A stretch of DNA of 64,000 nt, taken from positions 31,877,001 to 31,941,000 of the forward strand of contig NC_091013.1 in NCBI RefSeq assembly GCF_041296385.1. The letters run 5' to 3'. A program made the translations under genes and the position numbers. This document shows, one piece after another, positions 22,561-32,900 of this stretch (the first letter of the stretch is position 1; every line of letters begins with the position of its first letter). Below the pieces are notes generated by a model. That model had not been told where the DNA came from. It saw only the letters and a program-made list of their open reading frames with translations, and did not search any database. Source of the DNA: Aphelocoma coerulescens. Taxonomy: Eukaryota; Chordata; Aves; Passeriformes; Corvidae.

Positions 22561-25230
22561 CGCGGTTGTCCTCCCGGGGCAGGCACTCGCAGGTCGCCTT
22601 TTTACGGCCTCTAACCTCGTTTTTGCAGCAGCTTAGGGAATTACAGCTGAGAGGAGAGTGCAAGTCACGGTACCGAAACGAAATCCCCAGTGAACTTCTC
22701 TGAAGTTGGAACTAAATGATCCTCAAAGGCCCCTTCCAACCCAAATCAGCTCAGTTGGCCAGAGCGTGGTGCTAATAACGCCAAGGTCGTGGGTCCCATC
22801 CCTGTATTGGCCTTCCCTTAAGAGTTGGACTAGATGATCCTTGTGGGTGCCTTCCAACTCAGAATATTCGGCAACTCTGTTCTATCATTCTGTGAAGTAT
22901 TTTGATGTCTCTTTGACGAGCTGCAGGAATCAAAATTTTAATCCCTTCTTTCTTCATCTGCTAGGAAAACAAAAGCCCCAAACAATGCTTGAGGGAAGGA
23001 CACTGTAGGAGTTTGCAAGTGACATTCTTTGCATGCAAAAGATCAATGGTAAGTGTGATGCGTCTTCTGCTACTGGCCTGGATGTTTCCTGTCCTTTTCC
23101 CCCTCTTTTGAAGAAAAACACTATTTCAGTAAGGCAGGTGTCATTAAGCAGAACAGCTCTTGCCTTTGAATCCTGATTAAACTATGGATGTTGTACTCAG
23201 TTCTCATGAAGAAGAAGCTGTAGAGTAGGAGAAATTGAAAAAAGGGCATGTTTAGATTGGCTTAGGCTTAGAACGTCACAGGTAACAGTGAGGTAGGTAT
23301 TTTCACTATTGTTTTTAGTAAAGTTTTGTGTTAAAAAGTAATAGTAGATCAGGTAATTGGAAGAATATCAACAAATTATTTCTTGTCTGTAAGGTCATTG
23401 AAAAGCATCTATATAGAGAACGTTTCAATGAAATGAAGTGAGACTTTTACTATTGAAACAGGGTCTTGCATTGAGTTCATATTTAATCATTAATTTTCTT
23501 GGAGTCCTAGAATTCATGATAAATAACAGTTTCTGTTTTTATATGATGAACTATCCCATAGGGTAATGATAAGTAATTTTTAAAATTGTAATTAGATAAA
23601 GTTTTCCCTATTTTGATAGGAGTTTCTTGTCCAGAGTTTTTTTGCTTGTGTTTCCATAACATTTAAAACATATTTAAGATGTGGTAAAGATGGTATTAAA
23701 ACTTTCTAAGCATGGGAAGTGCAGGGCTTATTTATATTTTTAGCTGATGTGATACATAATAAAGAATGTACAGCTGAAATGGTACCTTAAATTTTTCTTC
23801 CGTTTTGTATTAGTCATAGCAGCTTTTGTACCTCTCCTCTCTATGAACCATAATAATCCATAAAGTGACAAATTATTATTTCTGTGGATAGGAAAATGCT
23901 GTGTATTGAAAGTTTGAAATACCTCCATAAAGCTGCAGTAGCAACATATGTATCTGCAGGTGATGTGCCTGTATTTTGCTGTCTACGGATTGTTAAGGGA
24001 GCCTAATGAAACTAAGTTTCTAGCTACATGTCTCCAGTCATGCAGGAAGAAGCCTGACTCTTAAATGATTTTATTTAACTCTCCCGGATTTTAAGGCTGA
24101 TGAGTGATGTTTTTCTTGTCCTGTTAATTCTGTAAATTTCAATAATCATGCTCAGTCAAATTTGTTATTTGTTATAATAGTGAAACTTAAAGAGTGTGCA
24201 AAACCATGTTAGACACTAAAAGCAGATACAATTTACAGTATGCTAAAATCATCAGGGGTTTTGCCTAGATGCTGTTTTCTTTTCAAGGAAGGAGAAAGTC
24301 TTATCAGAAGAGTAAACTTTAGTGCACTTTACATGTTGAAGTAGGGCCAAGGTTTAAAGTGAAAGCTGCTTGGTTATTGGACAAGCTGTGTCATCATGAG
24401 TCTAGCTCTTTACAAATTTTGCTGCAGTTCTGAATTCTAGAAGGTTGGATAATGGTGGTAGAAGAAACCTCCTCAGTCTAATATCAGAATATGGCTGAGT
24501 TGCAGTCTGTCACTGCCATCTTCAAGACTGGCTATCTAAATTCAGAAGATTTCTCCCAAGATCAAAGTATGTTTTTCTGTTGCATTGAGAAAGAACTTGC
24601 AGTTTAGCTTCTGTAAGTTCTGTGGCTTTTATTTTAGCTTTACATTCGTCTTCAGCCTTTCATGAAATGCTTTTCCTGTAATTGCCACGAATAAACTTGC
24701 AGATTTTACGAGCTGAATATTATTTCTGTTTTTACCGATTTATTTCTATTTTTTCCAGAAACTTTGTGTATTTAAGTTATCCCTCTCCTCACGGACATTT
24801 ACAGTGACTCCCACTTAAACCAAATCTGAATTTTCCTCCTTCAGTTTATCAGTTACATTTGCAAAGCTGATCTAAGCAGAGTTACACTACTTTGTTTTTT
24901 ATGTATTCCTTTCTATCCTACTTTGCTGCTCTGTCATTTATGTTGTTAGATTGTTTATTTCAGAATGCACAGGAAGCTTATCACATAATTTTCATTTTGT
25001 GTGAGGTTTAAGATCATATAATGTCTCTTTCATTGGAATCCCCTGTAGCTTGTTGGCTGTATCACTAGTTTTCTTCAGCTTTATTCTGGCCTTTTTTCTG
25101 ATGGTACAAAGTGCCAAGGTAGCATGAGCACTCAACAATACTTCTTTTGGAAAATACCTGCTCTTAATATATTGACTTCAATTTTCAGTTGGATACCAGG
25201 GCAAGATTCAGAGGAAGGAAGGGATACTGA
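22454..25230 (+). CDS. COA5: COA5, cytochrome c oxidase assembly factor 5, complete
   Basis: Three exons: 22454-22555, 22965-23048 and 25189-25230 (stop TGA), 75 residues, against 74 in human. It starts MPKYYEDK and ends LDTRARFRGRKGY, both family hallmarks. Cysteines lie at residues 15, 25, 31, 42, 48 and 58: C15/C25 and C48/C58 each have nine residues between them, the CX9C spacing of intermembrane-space proteins oxidised by the Mia40 relay. COA5 is a small mitochondrial protein needed for early complex IV assembly. The start sits in a GCCGCCATG context inside the CpG island. The one-residue length difference lies in the variable loop after MPKYYEDK (EEDGR here). Residue 54 is Thr, aligning with human Ala53, the site of a reported pathogenic Pro substitution. 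All introns are GT-AG in phase 0. Confidence 0.97.
22703..22741 (+). mobile_element. CR1-type tail remnant
   Basis: AAGTTGGAACTAAATGATCC followed by the CCCCTTCCAACCC block is the CR1 3' UTR end (compare the TTGGACTAGATGATCC part of the neighbouring SINE tail). It abuts the tRNA-like head of the next element, so either a SINE inserted at a CR1 end or two SINE/CR1 tails lie in tandem. Confidence 0.7.
22742..22895 (+). mobile_element. tRNA-Ile-derived SINE with CR1-like tail
   Basis: Bases 22742-22812 follow eukaryotic tRNA-Ile(AAT) closely: D-arm AGCTCAGTTGGCCAGAGCG, anticodon stem-loop around GTGCTAATAACGCC, then variable loop and T arm. The remainder, from about 22813, is a CR1-type 3' tail (GAGTTGGACTAGATGATCCT, then CCTTCCAACTC) ending in TCTATCATTCTGTGA. 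A tRNA-Ile head with a CR1 tail is the layout of the passerine SINE known as TguSINE1. The T-arm/B-box core is mutated (GGTCCCATCC where GGTTCGATCC is expected), so it is probably transcriptionally dead and not a functional tRNA gene. Confidence 0.85.
23049..25188 (+). other. COA5: COA5 intron 2
   Basis: 2.14 kb from ATG|GTAAGT to TTTTCAG|TTGG, AT-rich. I see no repeat family or additional exon in it. Confidence 0.85.
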
Positions 25231-25480
25231 AGTCCTCATCAAGAGACCTAGCCATGGGAATTTGGGGTTCATCAGCGCTCTACACAAACCAGAGATTAAA
25301 GTAAGAAGATGGTACCTGCTGCATCCTGTCATGCAGTGTTTTCGTGGAAGGTATCTACTCCTGAGTATTCCAACAGATTGACCTCAATGTGCATTTAAAT
25401 GTCAAAAAGAAGGCAAGCATAAAGCTGCAAGTTCTGGGTACTTGTCATGTACTTACAATAAAAATGTGAAATCCAAAACA
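25231..25480 (+). other. COA5: COA5 3' UTR
   Basis: AATAAA at 25457-25462 lies about 230 bp past the COA5 stop and is the first hexamer on this strand, giving a short 3' UTR. A second AATAAA near 25935 could end a longer form. Confidence 0.6.
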
Positions 25481-28400
25481 AGCTGCAGAGTGTCATTCTG
25501 TTTTGAAGTGGTCTTTTGTGACTTTACTGTAAATTCTGATCATCTTTTACTATTAGAAATAATACAAGGTATGGAACTGAGAGTTCACTTGATGTGTTGA
25601 GGAAGAGTTTCATTAGTAGATGGGTATCTCAAACGGTTCCTCAGAACAGAACTGTTTTCTGAGATGAGGAGTTGACCAAGGTTGTAAAATGTGTGTGCAA
25701 GCTGCTTCCTCTCCAGTAGGTTTTCTACCCAATTAATCTGTAATAGATGGGAATGGTAATGTTTTTCAGTCCCCCACTGGTAAGAAAGTGGGATTTATGG
25801 GAGTAAGAAGCATTATATAGTGCTTAAACCATGACTGTGGTCAATGTTAACTGGTTCTGTTTAAGAACTGTTTTTCCAGAGGAACATTTACTTTTTCTTC
25901 TTCCAGTGTCCCTGCCTCTACAAGCCTTTAAGAAATAAATGCTAGTGTAACTCTTACACATGAAAACTCAAATAACTTCAGACAAGCTGATTAGAAAGAA
26001 GATGAGGAAATACTGAGAGGGGAGAGAGCTGTAGTAACTTCTTTTCTTGGCTGAAGCTTATAGTCAAGTGTCTGATTTACATTCAGTCTGAACAGATGCA
26101 TGCAACACTTATTGTTTCTAAAATTGATTACTTCAGTGAATGAGCACACGCTGACTATTTAGTTGTCTTAAGCAACTGTTCTATAATGAGTCAGAGAATG
26201 TTTATATTCCTTGTATGTGTAGGACTTTATTTTTGCCATCTAAATAACTCTGATTTCACATTTTTGTGTTCTGTTGATCATATGGAAGCTAGTTCATTTG
26301 TTCAAGTGCTGTAAGCGTCCTTTGTTTTCCACAACCTAGTTACCATATTATCTCTTTGCATACACTAAAATGATAATTGATGTCTATAAGAGTCTCTTTA
26401 ACTTTACACTCTAATTCCAAAGTATTACTCACAAGCCTTTTCCACGGGGAAAAAAAATTTAAAAGGAACTAAAAATAAATATAAAGCCACATGGCAGGTA
26501 TTTAAATGTCAGTTAGAAGAGTAGAAATGATACAGGGGTTTGGTAGTCAAGGACTCTTCCATGGTCTGCCCTACTGCAGGGGTTTGTAGGTTGATGGTTC
26601 AAGTGATCTTTATTCCTTTCTCAGCCACAATCACTAAGCCTCAGGAAGTAGTGCTGCAGCAACTCCTTTTGGAAGGGAGCAGGAAGATTGCTACATCGTA
26701 GACAGCACATAGTTATTTTTAGCAATTGGCTTGGTCCAGTCGAGATCAAGCGTTAAAATGAAATCTACTGGATATTTAAGGATGTAATAATTAACAGAAC
26801 ACGTGTATTATTTGATCCAATAGAATGTTAGTGTCAGAACTTCCTAATGGTTCACTAAACTACCTAGGACAGTGTGAAAATACTGTAAAGGTATCAAAAT
26901 ACTGATTTGCTCAAGGGACTATTGTTCAATTCCAATATAGTGTAACATAATACTCTGTCTAAGATAAGTAATTATGTAATTATCTTTGGGCTTTGAGTGC
27001 TGTCCTACTTGAGAGGTATTAATGCTTCCTTTGGGAAAAATAATTTGTTTCACTAATGCCCTAAGACCTATGCATTTGATTACAGCTTTTTCCCTAATAC
27101 ACAAAATGTTTTTATTTAAACATATTGATGTTTTTGTCTTGTGCCTTGTGCTACACTACTGGCTTTTACTAAAAAAAGTGCACGTTTCTATTTTTTGGTA
27201 GATTTTTCAAGATGGAATCTGTGAAATTGGGTTGTTGAGGAGAAATGGTTGACATGGTACCGAAAGGCTTGTACTGGTTTTAGAATCACAAATATAAGTA
27301 GTGCTAATAATTTGTATTGAATAAGTAAAGAGCATAGTTTGCAAAGACCTTTCACTGCTGCTCTTGTTCCTCCTATTTGTTTTCAATGATGGAGAGTCAG
27401 AGAGTCCAAATGGTGTTGAGACTGACTTCACAGGCTGTGGCTCTATCAGTGTTAGGACCTCTCTGTGTTACAACATCTCGTTTCAATTAAACATTAAATT
27501 AAAATGTTCTCTCTGTGGTCCAATCCTGCAAACACAGGTGTATTTACAGAGCTGTAAACACATATTGCAGACCTGCTCACATGTTTATGATGATAAAAAA
27601 TAGGCTACGGTCATTTACTCTGAAAATCTTTTAGGCTGTTAACTGTTCTTTCAAGTTAGTACAGAGCATTAAGCATATGAGTCTGTTTAACTAAGGCCCA
27701 TGTGTACATATGTTGAAAAGTGAAAGAAAAGGGGTTAGTGTTTAAAAAGTACCACACACTTAGTATTTCAGTTGTGCATCTCAAAAGGAAAACAAAGCAT
27801 CTTTAAAAAACTCTCACTTTTGAAATATTTTCTGCTTCCGAATGGGTGCATTTGTATTACAAAGAGCTTCATTATTCACTGGGTGGCATAAATCTCTCTT
27901 CACTTTTAAAGTTTCTGGAGAGTAGCAGATTGGATGAGATGCTTTTTTCCAAAGAAAACATTTAAAATAATATATTTTCAGTGAAAGCCTGGAACAAACT
28001 AGATTGACACCTTTTACTCATAAGAAGAGCATTAAATGAAGTCATAATCTATAAATGCAGCCACAGGATGTAGGTGGTAAGCAGTATCTGTTGTTTAAGC
28101 TTGTGGTTAGAAAACTTATAAATACAGAGCTGTAGCAGCTTTGTTAACATGATGAATTTTATGCTGCCTTGATATGTGGTCATTTAGAATACATGTATTT
28201 ATTGTAAATATGTGTCTTGTCTAAAGCTGAAGAACACAACACCATAATTCCAGTCATAAATTGTAGTTGACAGAGTAATAGCCAGAAACCTTAAGATCCT
28301 TCCTCATTTTTCTTTTTCCAAATCTGCCTGCTGAATTTTCTGTCTCTGGCATAGTTTTATTATCTTCAGAAAATAATTAACCAGTTATTTCTGTAAGTGG

Positions 28401-31400
28401 CACACTCCTCAATGGCTTGGTTGACAGTCTGTAGGAAGAAAATTCTGTAAATGCAGAGAGCTTCTTGACGAGGTCTATGCTTTATTGTCAGGATTTACAG
28501 TAGATTCATTAATAATGCTCTTGAACATTGAAAGTGGAAGAAGCAACAAGATTAGCACTTTAATAGTTGCTTAATCAGGTTAGTAGAAGGTAATATATTT
28601 CAAGTAATAATGTATTTTCATAGCTAAACATTAAAAATATATTTTTATTTCAAGCTGAGGTTGGTGTGTCCTGATGGAGGTTTTCCTGTGCAATATTCTT
28701 TTTTGCCTGGCCTGTAGGTACTAATGGGCTGCAGTGAAATGAAACAGAATAATTTCCCTAAAGATTTTTAGTAACAGAGGAAATGATACAAGTAAATCTC
28801 TGTGACCTAGAACAAGATATTAAAAATCTGCAATATTGCTACTATTGCTTTAAAAGGAGCTACGGAAAAATAACAAAGCAGAAATTGGCTTGCAGTTCAT
28901 AAGTTCTAATGATAAACTGTGCTACTGTAAAATTGTATTGTGTTGTCCTTCCTTACCACTCAAAGGAAGAGGAATATGAACTTTTCCAAGTCAATTTGTG
29001 ACAGGAATTTTTGAGGTTTTTTTGGTGGGGAAAGTTTTGAAGTCTTTCTGAGATCACAAAGGTCTAAGATGTGTTAGCTATTGTCTCAGGCTTTTGGTTC
29101 TGTAGCAGCCATACCTCACTAACAGTCATAGCAGCATGATTTCTGGGATTCTGAGCAGGAAGAAATTTGTTACAGGCTGTTGGATTGCTGGCATGCTGAG
29201 GAAGATGAGGGTAAGTAGTCTGTTGAGGGGATTGATTATCAGATGTATATAAATTTGTATTCAGTATAAAGGCAGAAACTCCATAAAGCCCTTTATCAGC
29301 TGAGACTGGACATTCAGGTCCCTTCCTGCTTTGTAGTAGTAGTTAAGGTAAGAGTTTGACACCTTTCATGTAGTCTGACCTGTGAAGGTTTATATGCCAG
29401 AGAAAGGCATCAGCTCTTGAAAAGGGCATAAAATCTAATTATATTTTCTCTTGATAGAATATTTCAATAGCTAGTAATTCCTCTGCAGAAAGAGCATGTC
29501 TGTCTGGTGGATAGAATTTGACTTCAGTTTTCGCATCTGGGAGAAGAAGAGGGGATGGCTTTACAAAGAAGTTAGTAGTATCTTATGTTTTCCTGCTGGA
29601 ATGCATTTGAAAGTAAAAGAAAAAAAAGCCTTTAATAATCTGCAGTGAAGTGCATGGATTGACTTCCTAAAATCTTGTGTTATACCTGCCTTCCTTAGTC
29701 CCCTCACAGATTTGCAATCTTTTAGGAAGGAGATAAACTTCTATTACAGATTTGTTCATTGATCTACATACAGGTAAAATCCCTGCTTTCTTTGTACACT
29801 ATTGATTGTGCTTCCAAGGTGAGTGTCACATTTTGTTGCTTAACACACTATGTTGAGTTGGTATCTTGTGTTCAGTTCCCTGTCCCTTATGACCCTGATG
29901 CCTTTTTCTGTCAGTAGCTTTTCACTGTGATGTTTTCCCAGTGTATGGCTTGTTTCCCCAAGGTATAGCACTGTGTTCTTTTCCTGGATGTATAACCTGA
30001 GATTTGGCTATTAAAAAATAGTGAAAGTTTTGAACAGTATGCTTTATCATCTGTTCCAGAACTTTTATGTGATAGCCTAGTTCTTTTGTTTATCACAGCA
30101 TCAGCTGTTGAGTTGTCCACAAATAAAATTGTCAGTGAGTTTATACATACTTACACACCTTGGAAGAAAATGTGAAATAATCTTAAACCTGGTAATGGTC
30201 CCAGAGCAGCTCTCTAGGTACTCTACTGAAATACAACTCCCCTCTATTTGTGAGATTTTGTTACTTACGGATTTCTCAGATGAAGAAAACATAATCTTAA
30301 CAAAAAAATGAGGTAAATGGAAAACCTTTCTAGCCTATCCATTCCTACCTGGCTGGGTTTTCCTGTATTTTGCCCTGGGTAATTCAGACTGCTCTGCCTA
30401 CAAATAACATGGTAATTCTCCACATTCTCCTTCAACACTGGTGCAACATAAGGCCCTTCTGATCCCTTGGGTTTTAGTGCTGTTTTGGTTCCTAATACTA
30501 AATTAATATCAGTAGTAAACATCGTTCTTCTAGAGTCCTTGGTGGGGAGCTGTCCAAGTCTGCTGTTTACAAAGGCTGTATTTTGGTTGATGATGACTGA
30601 AAATGTCATCAGCTGCAAATATGATTTTTTTGCTTCCTAATGCTGTCAGATCTGTATTTAAATTGAAGGGTGCTCACAATGCCTACTTGCTTTCTAGCCT
30701 GTTCTCACCAAGTGTATTTAATATTTTTATGCGAGGATGGCTTTAAGTTTGCATGGTATGCAGAGGAACTCTTATTTTCTGTCTCTCTGTTACAAAACGT
30801 GGCAGGGTTCATTGGCTTTGTGCTAAACTATGTGCAAAGGTAAATGTGAAAAATTACGCTTGTTTAACTATGGATTGAAAACACCTCTTCTCTCTAAGTT
30901 CTGTGTGATTTTGAAGCAGGGAGTCCTTAATGGAATTTCACCAATGACATGCAGAAAGAAAAATGAAAAATTCAAGCTGCCTCTCCTGGCTTCTCTATCC
31001 CAATTCAGATTGTGCTGGGAACTTCAGCTGGCAGCTTCCAGCATGAGGGAACTGCAACAGGCAAATTAAAATTCTTACACTAGAGCAGTGTTGGGACTGA
31101 TTTAGCTGGTTCTTGGCAGTGGTCCTCTGGGTCATGCACGGTTGGCTGGACAGTGTGTGTATGTAATTCCCCACTTCAGCATCTTTCCTCCATGCAGGAG
31201 CCCCTCACCTCCCTCCTGGGAGTTCCCACAAGATAATTTGTGAGCAACCTGTGTTCTCCTTGGCTTTTGTGCACCATGTAAAGGTAATAGAATGAGCCAG
31301 AGCTGGACTGTGACCTCTTCCTACATTCTTTCAAATGTTTCTTAACACTGCTCAAGCATGATAAATCTCTCATAACAGCGTGGCACAGAAATTGGTTAAG

Positions 31401-31465
31401 AAATTGAGCTCTGGTTCCAGCTACACAGCAATTTCAGCTATTGAGCAACTTCAAGTGTGGAGAGG
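25481..31465. other. Gene-free stretch right of COA5
   Basis: No recognisable exon on either strand. By human synteny the 3' end of INPP4A on the - strand might be expected here. I looked for its conserved C-terminal phosphatase segment (the CKSAKDRT active-site loop and the sequence after it) and did not find it. The stretch is AT-rich with scattered AATAAA/ATTAAA hexamers. It could include an INPP4A 3' UTR, a non-coding transcript, or plain intergenic DNA. Confidence 0.5.
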
Positions 31466-31539
31466 GATGGATGGATGGATGGATGGATGGATGGATGGAT
31501 GGATGGATGGATGGATGGATGGATGGATGGATGGATGGA
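31466..31539. repeat. (GGAT)n microsatellite
   Basis: About 18.5 uninterrupted GGAT units (74 bp), immediately left of a CR1 fragment. The purity suggests it is young and length-polymorphic. Open frames through it are repeat artefacts (WMDG repeats). Confidence 0.97.
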
Positions 31540-31565
31540 AAGAACATGCTAACATGTATCAGTGT

Positions 31566-32110
31566 GAGCAGCAGGACTAGGGAAGTGATTCTCCCTTTGT
31601 ACTCCACATGGGCAAGGCCACACCTTGAGTGCCGTGTCCAGTTTTGGGCCTCTCAGTTCAAGAAAAACAATGAGGTGCTGGAGCATGTCTAGAGAAGGGC
31701 GGTGGAACTGGTGAATGGTCTGGAGCACATGTCCTATGAGGAGGAGCTGGGGGAGCTGGGGCTGTTTAGCCTGGAGGAGGCTCAGGCAGGACCTTAGTGC
31801 TCTCTGCAGCCACATGACAGGAGGTTGTAGCTGGGTGGGGGTTGGCCTCTTCCCCCAGGCAGCCAGCAACAGGACAAGAGGACACAGTGATAAGCTGTGC
31901 TAGGGGAAATTTAGGTTGGACATTAGGAAGAATTCACAGAAAGGGTAGTTAGACATTGGAATGGGCTGCACAGGGTGGTGGTAGAGTCACCATCCCTCGA
32001 GATGTTCAAGGAAAGACGGGATGCATCACTCAGTGCCATGGTCTAGTTGACATGGTCATAGGTTGGACTCGATCTAAGAGGCCTTTTCCAATATAATTGA
32101 TTCAGTGATA
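31566..32110 (+). mobile_element. CR1 LINE 3' fragment
   Basis: About 545 bp in + orientation. It shows GGCCTCTCAGTTCAAGAAA, the GGAGGAGCTGGGGGAGCTGG block, the TTTAGGTTGGACATTAGGAA block, the TGGTCTAGTTGACATGG block, and the TTGGACTCGATCTAAGAGGC tail ending in TTGATTCAGTGA. It is 5'-truncated and degraded, with no reverse-transcriptase frame. It ends about 170 bp left of the second CpG island. Confidence 0.93.
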
Positions 32111-32279
32111 AAATATTAGAAAACAAAACCAAATCTGGATTGTTGGCTCAAATCATTTGGCTCAAACATCATAGCCGTGGTGTGGGTGCTTTGCAGACCG
32201 GTGACATTTTCTTTCTCAAAACCTCCAGTGCTTGACTGCAGATGAACATACAAGAGAATCCTAGTTTCTATATTTTTTG

Positions 32280-32900
32280 GATCCTCCGGAGCCGGAGTTG
32301 ACACCCTGGCTCGGGCGGCCGGCGGGGGCAGTCTGAAGCGCTCCCGTTCCAGCCCCGGCGGACCGAGCGGGCGATGCCGGCCCGGCTGAGGCCGCAGGGG
32401 GCCGGGCCAGGGCCGGGGCGGGGCCGCCGCTCCCGGCGCCGTCAGAGCGGGCGGGCGCCGGAGCCGCTGGGGGCGCGGGGCCGGTGGCTGCCGCGGGGCG
32501 GTGCCCGGCGAGCCGCGGCTGCGGAGGTGAGCGATGGGCTCCGGCCGGGCGGCCGCGGAGCGGGGGGCAGCGGGGAGAAGGTGCGGGGCCGGGCGGGGGC
32601 GGTCGCCGAGCGCGGCGGGGTCGGGCGGCTGCGGCGGGAGGCGGCTCCGCGCCGGGCGATCACGGCCGAGCCCCCATCTTGGGGAGGCCCTGCCCGCCGG
32701 GGTTCGGTCGCCGGCGCTGTCACGGGCAGCGCTGCCGGCTCTGTCGCTGCGCGCTCGGCGCTCACTGCGGCTCGTCCCGAGCCGTGCCGGGCTGCGGCGG
32801 TGCGTGTAAACAGCGTGTGTGGATGGCACAGCGCGTAAACAGCCGCGTCCGAGGGGGGACGCGGGAGCCAGACATCGAATACAGGGATGATGTTTAACCT
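32280..32900. promoter_or_regulatory. CpG-island promoter of an unidentified gene
   Basis: About 620 bp of very GC- and CpG-rich sequence in an otherwise AT-rich region, the only such island besides UNC50/COA5. On + a strong donor GAG|GTGAGC at 32526/32527 would close a first exon beginning near 32.3 kb. I could not connect this to a coding exon. Long open frames in it (up to 237 codons on -, 154 on +) are Ala/Arg/Gly/Pro-rich and typical of stop-poor CpG DNA. Two GTAAACA forkhead-type motifs lie at 32806-32812 and 32835-32841. INPP4A is a candidate by proximity, but its human orientation is opposite to a + strand transcript. Confidence 0.7.
32330..32526 (+). other. Putative non-coding first exon
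   Basis: Defined only by the strong splice donor at its right end (GCGGAG|GTGAGCG) and its place in the CpG island. The left limit is arbitrary. The ATG at 32374 opens a low-complexity Arg/Gly/Pro frame that does not look like a conserved N-terminus, so the exon is called 5' UTR. It carries the G-quadruplex motif at 32397-32423. Confidence 0.4.

Larger units (their letters stand above)
22556..22964 (+). other. COA5: COA5 intron 1
   Basis: 409 bp between CAG|GTGAGC and GCTAG|GAAAAC. Its centre is occupied by a CR1-like tail (22703-22741) followed directly by a tRNA-derived SINE (22742-22895). Confidence 0.9.

Noticed and set aside
22150..22663. 165/121/103-codon - strand frames over the UNC50/COA5 promoter
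   Set aside because: Same CpG artefact; the real transcripts here are the COA5 first exon on + and the UNC50 non-coding exon on -.
22742..22812. Functional tRNA-Ile gene
   Set aside because: The T-arm/B-box consensus is broken, the acceptor ends do not pair properly and a CR1-type tail follows. It is a SINE head.
31441..31692. Repetitive WMDG-type protein frames
   Set aside because: Translation of the GGAT microsatellite running into a CR1 fragment.
25481..32250. INPP4A 3' exons on the - strand, expected from human synteny
   Set aside because: The conserved phosphatase active-site and C-terminal segments were not found by eye. A translated search would settle it.
32116..32829. 237-codon - strand and 154/137/107-codon frames in the second CpG island
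   Set aside because: Composition is Arg/Pro/Ala/Gly throughout and frames are open on both strands at once, the expected artefact of stop-poor CpG-rich DNA.
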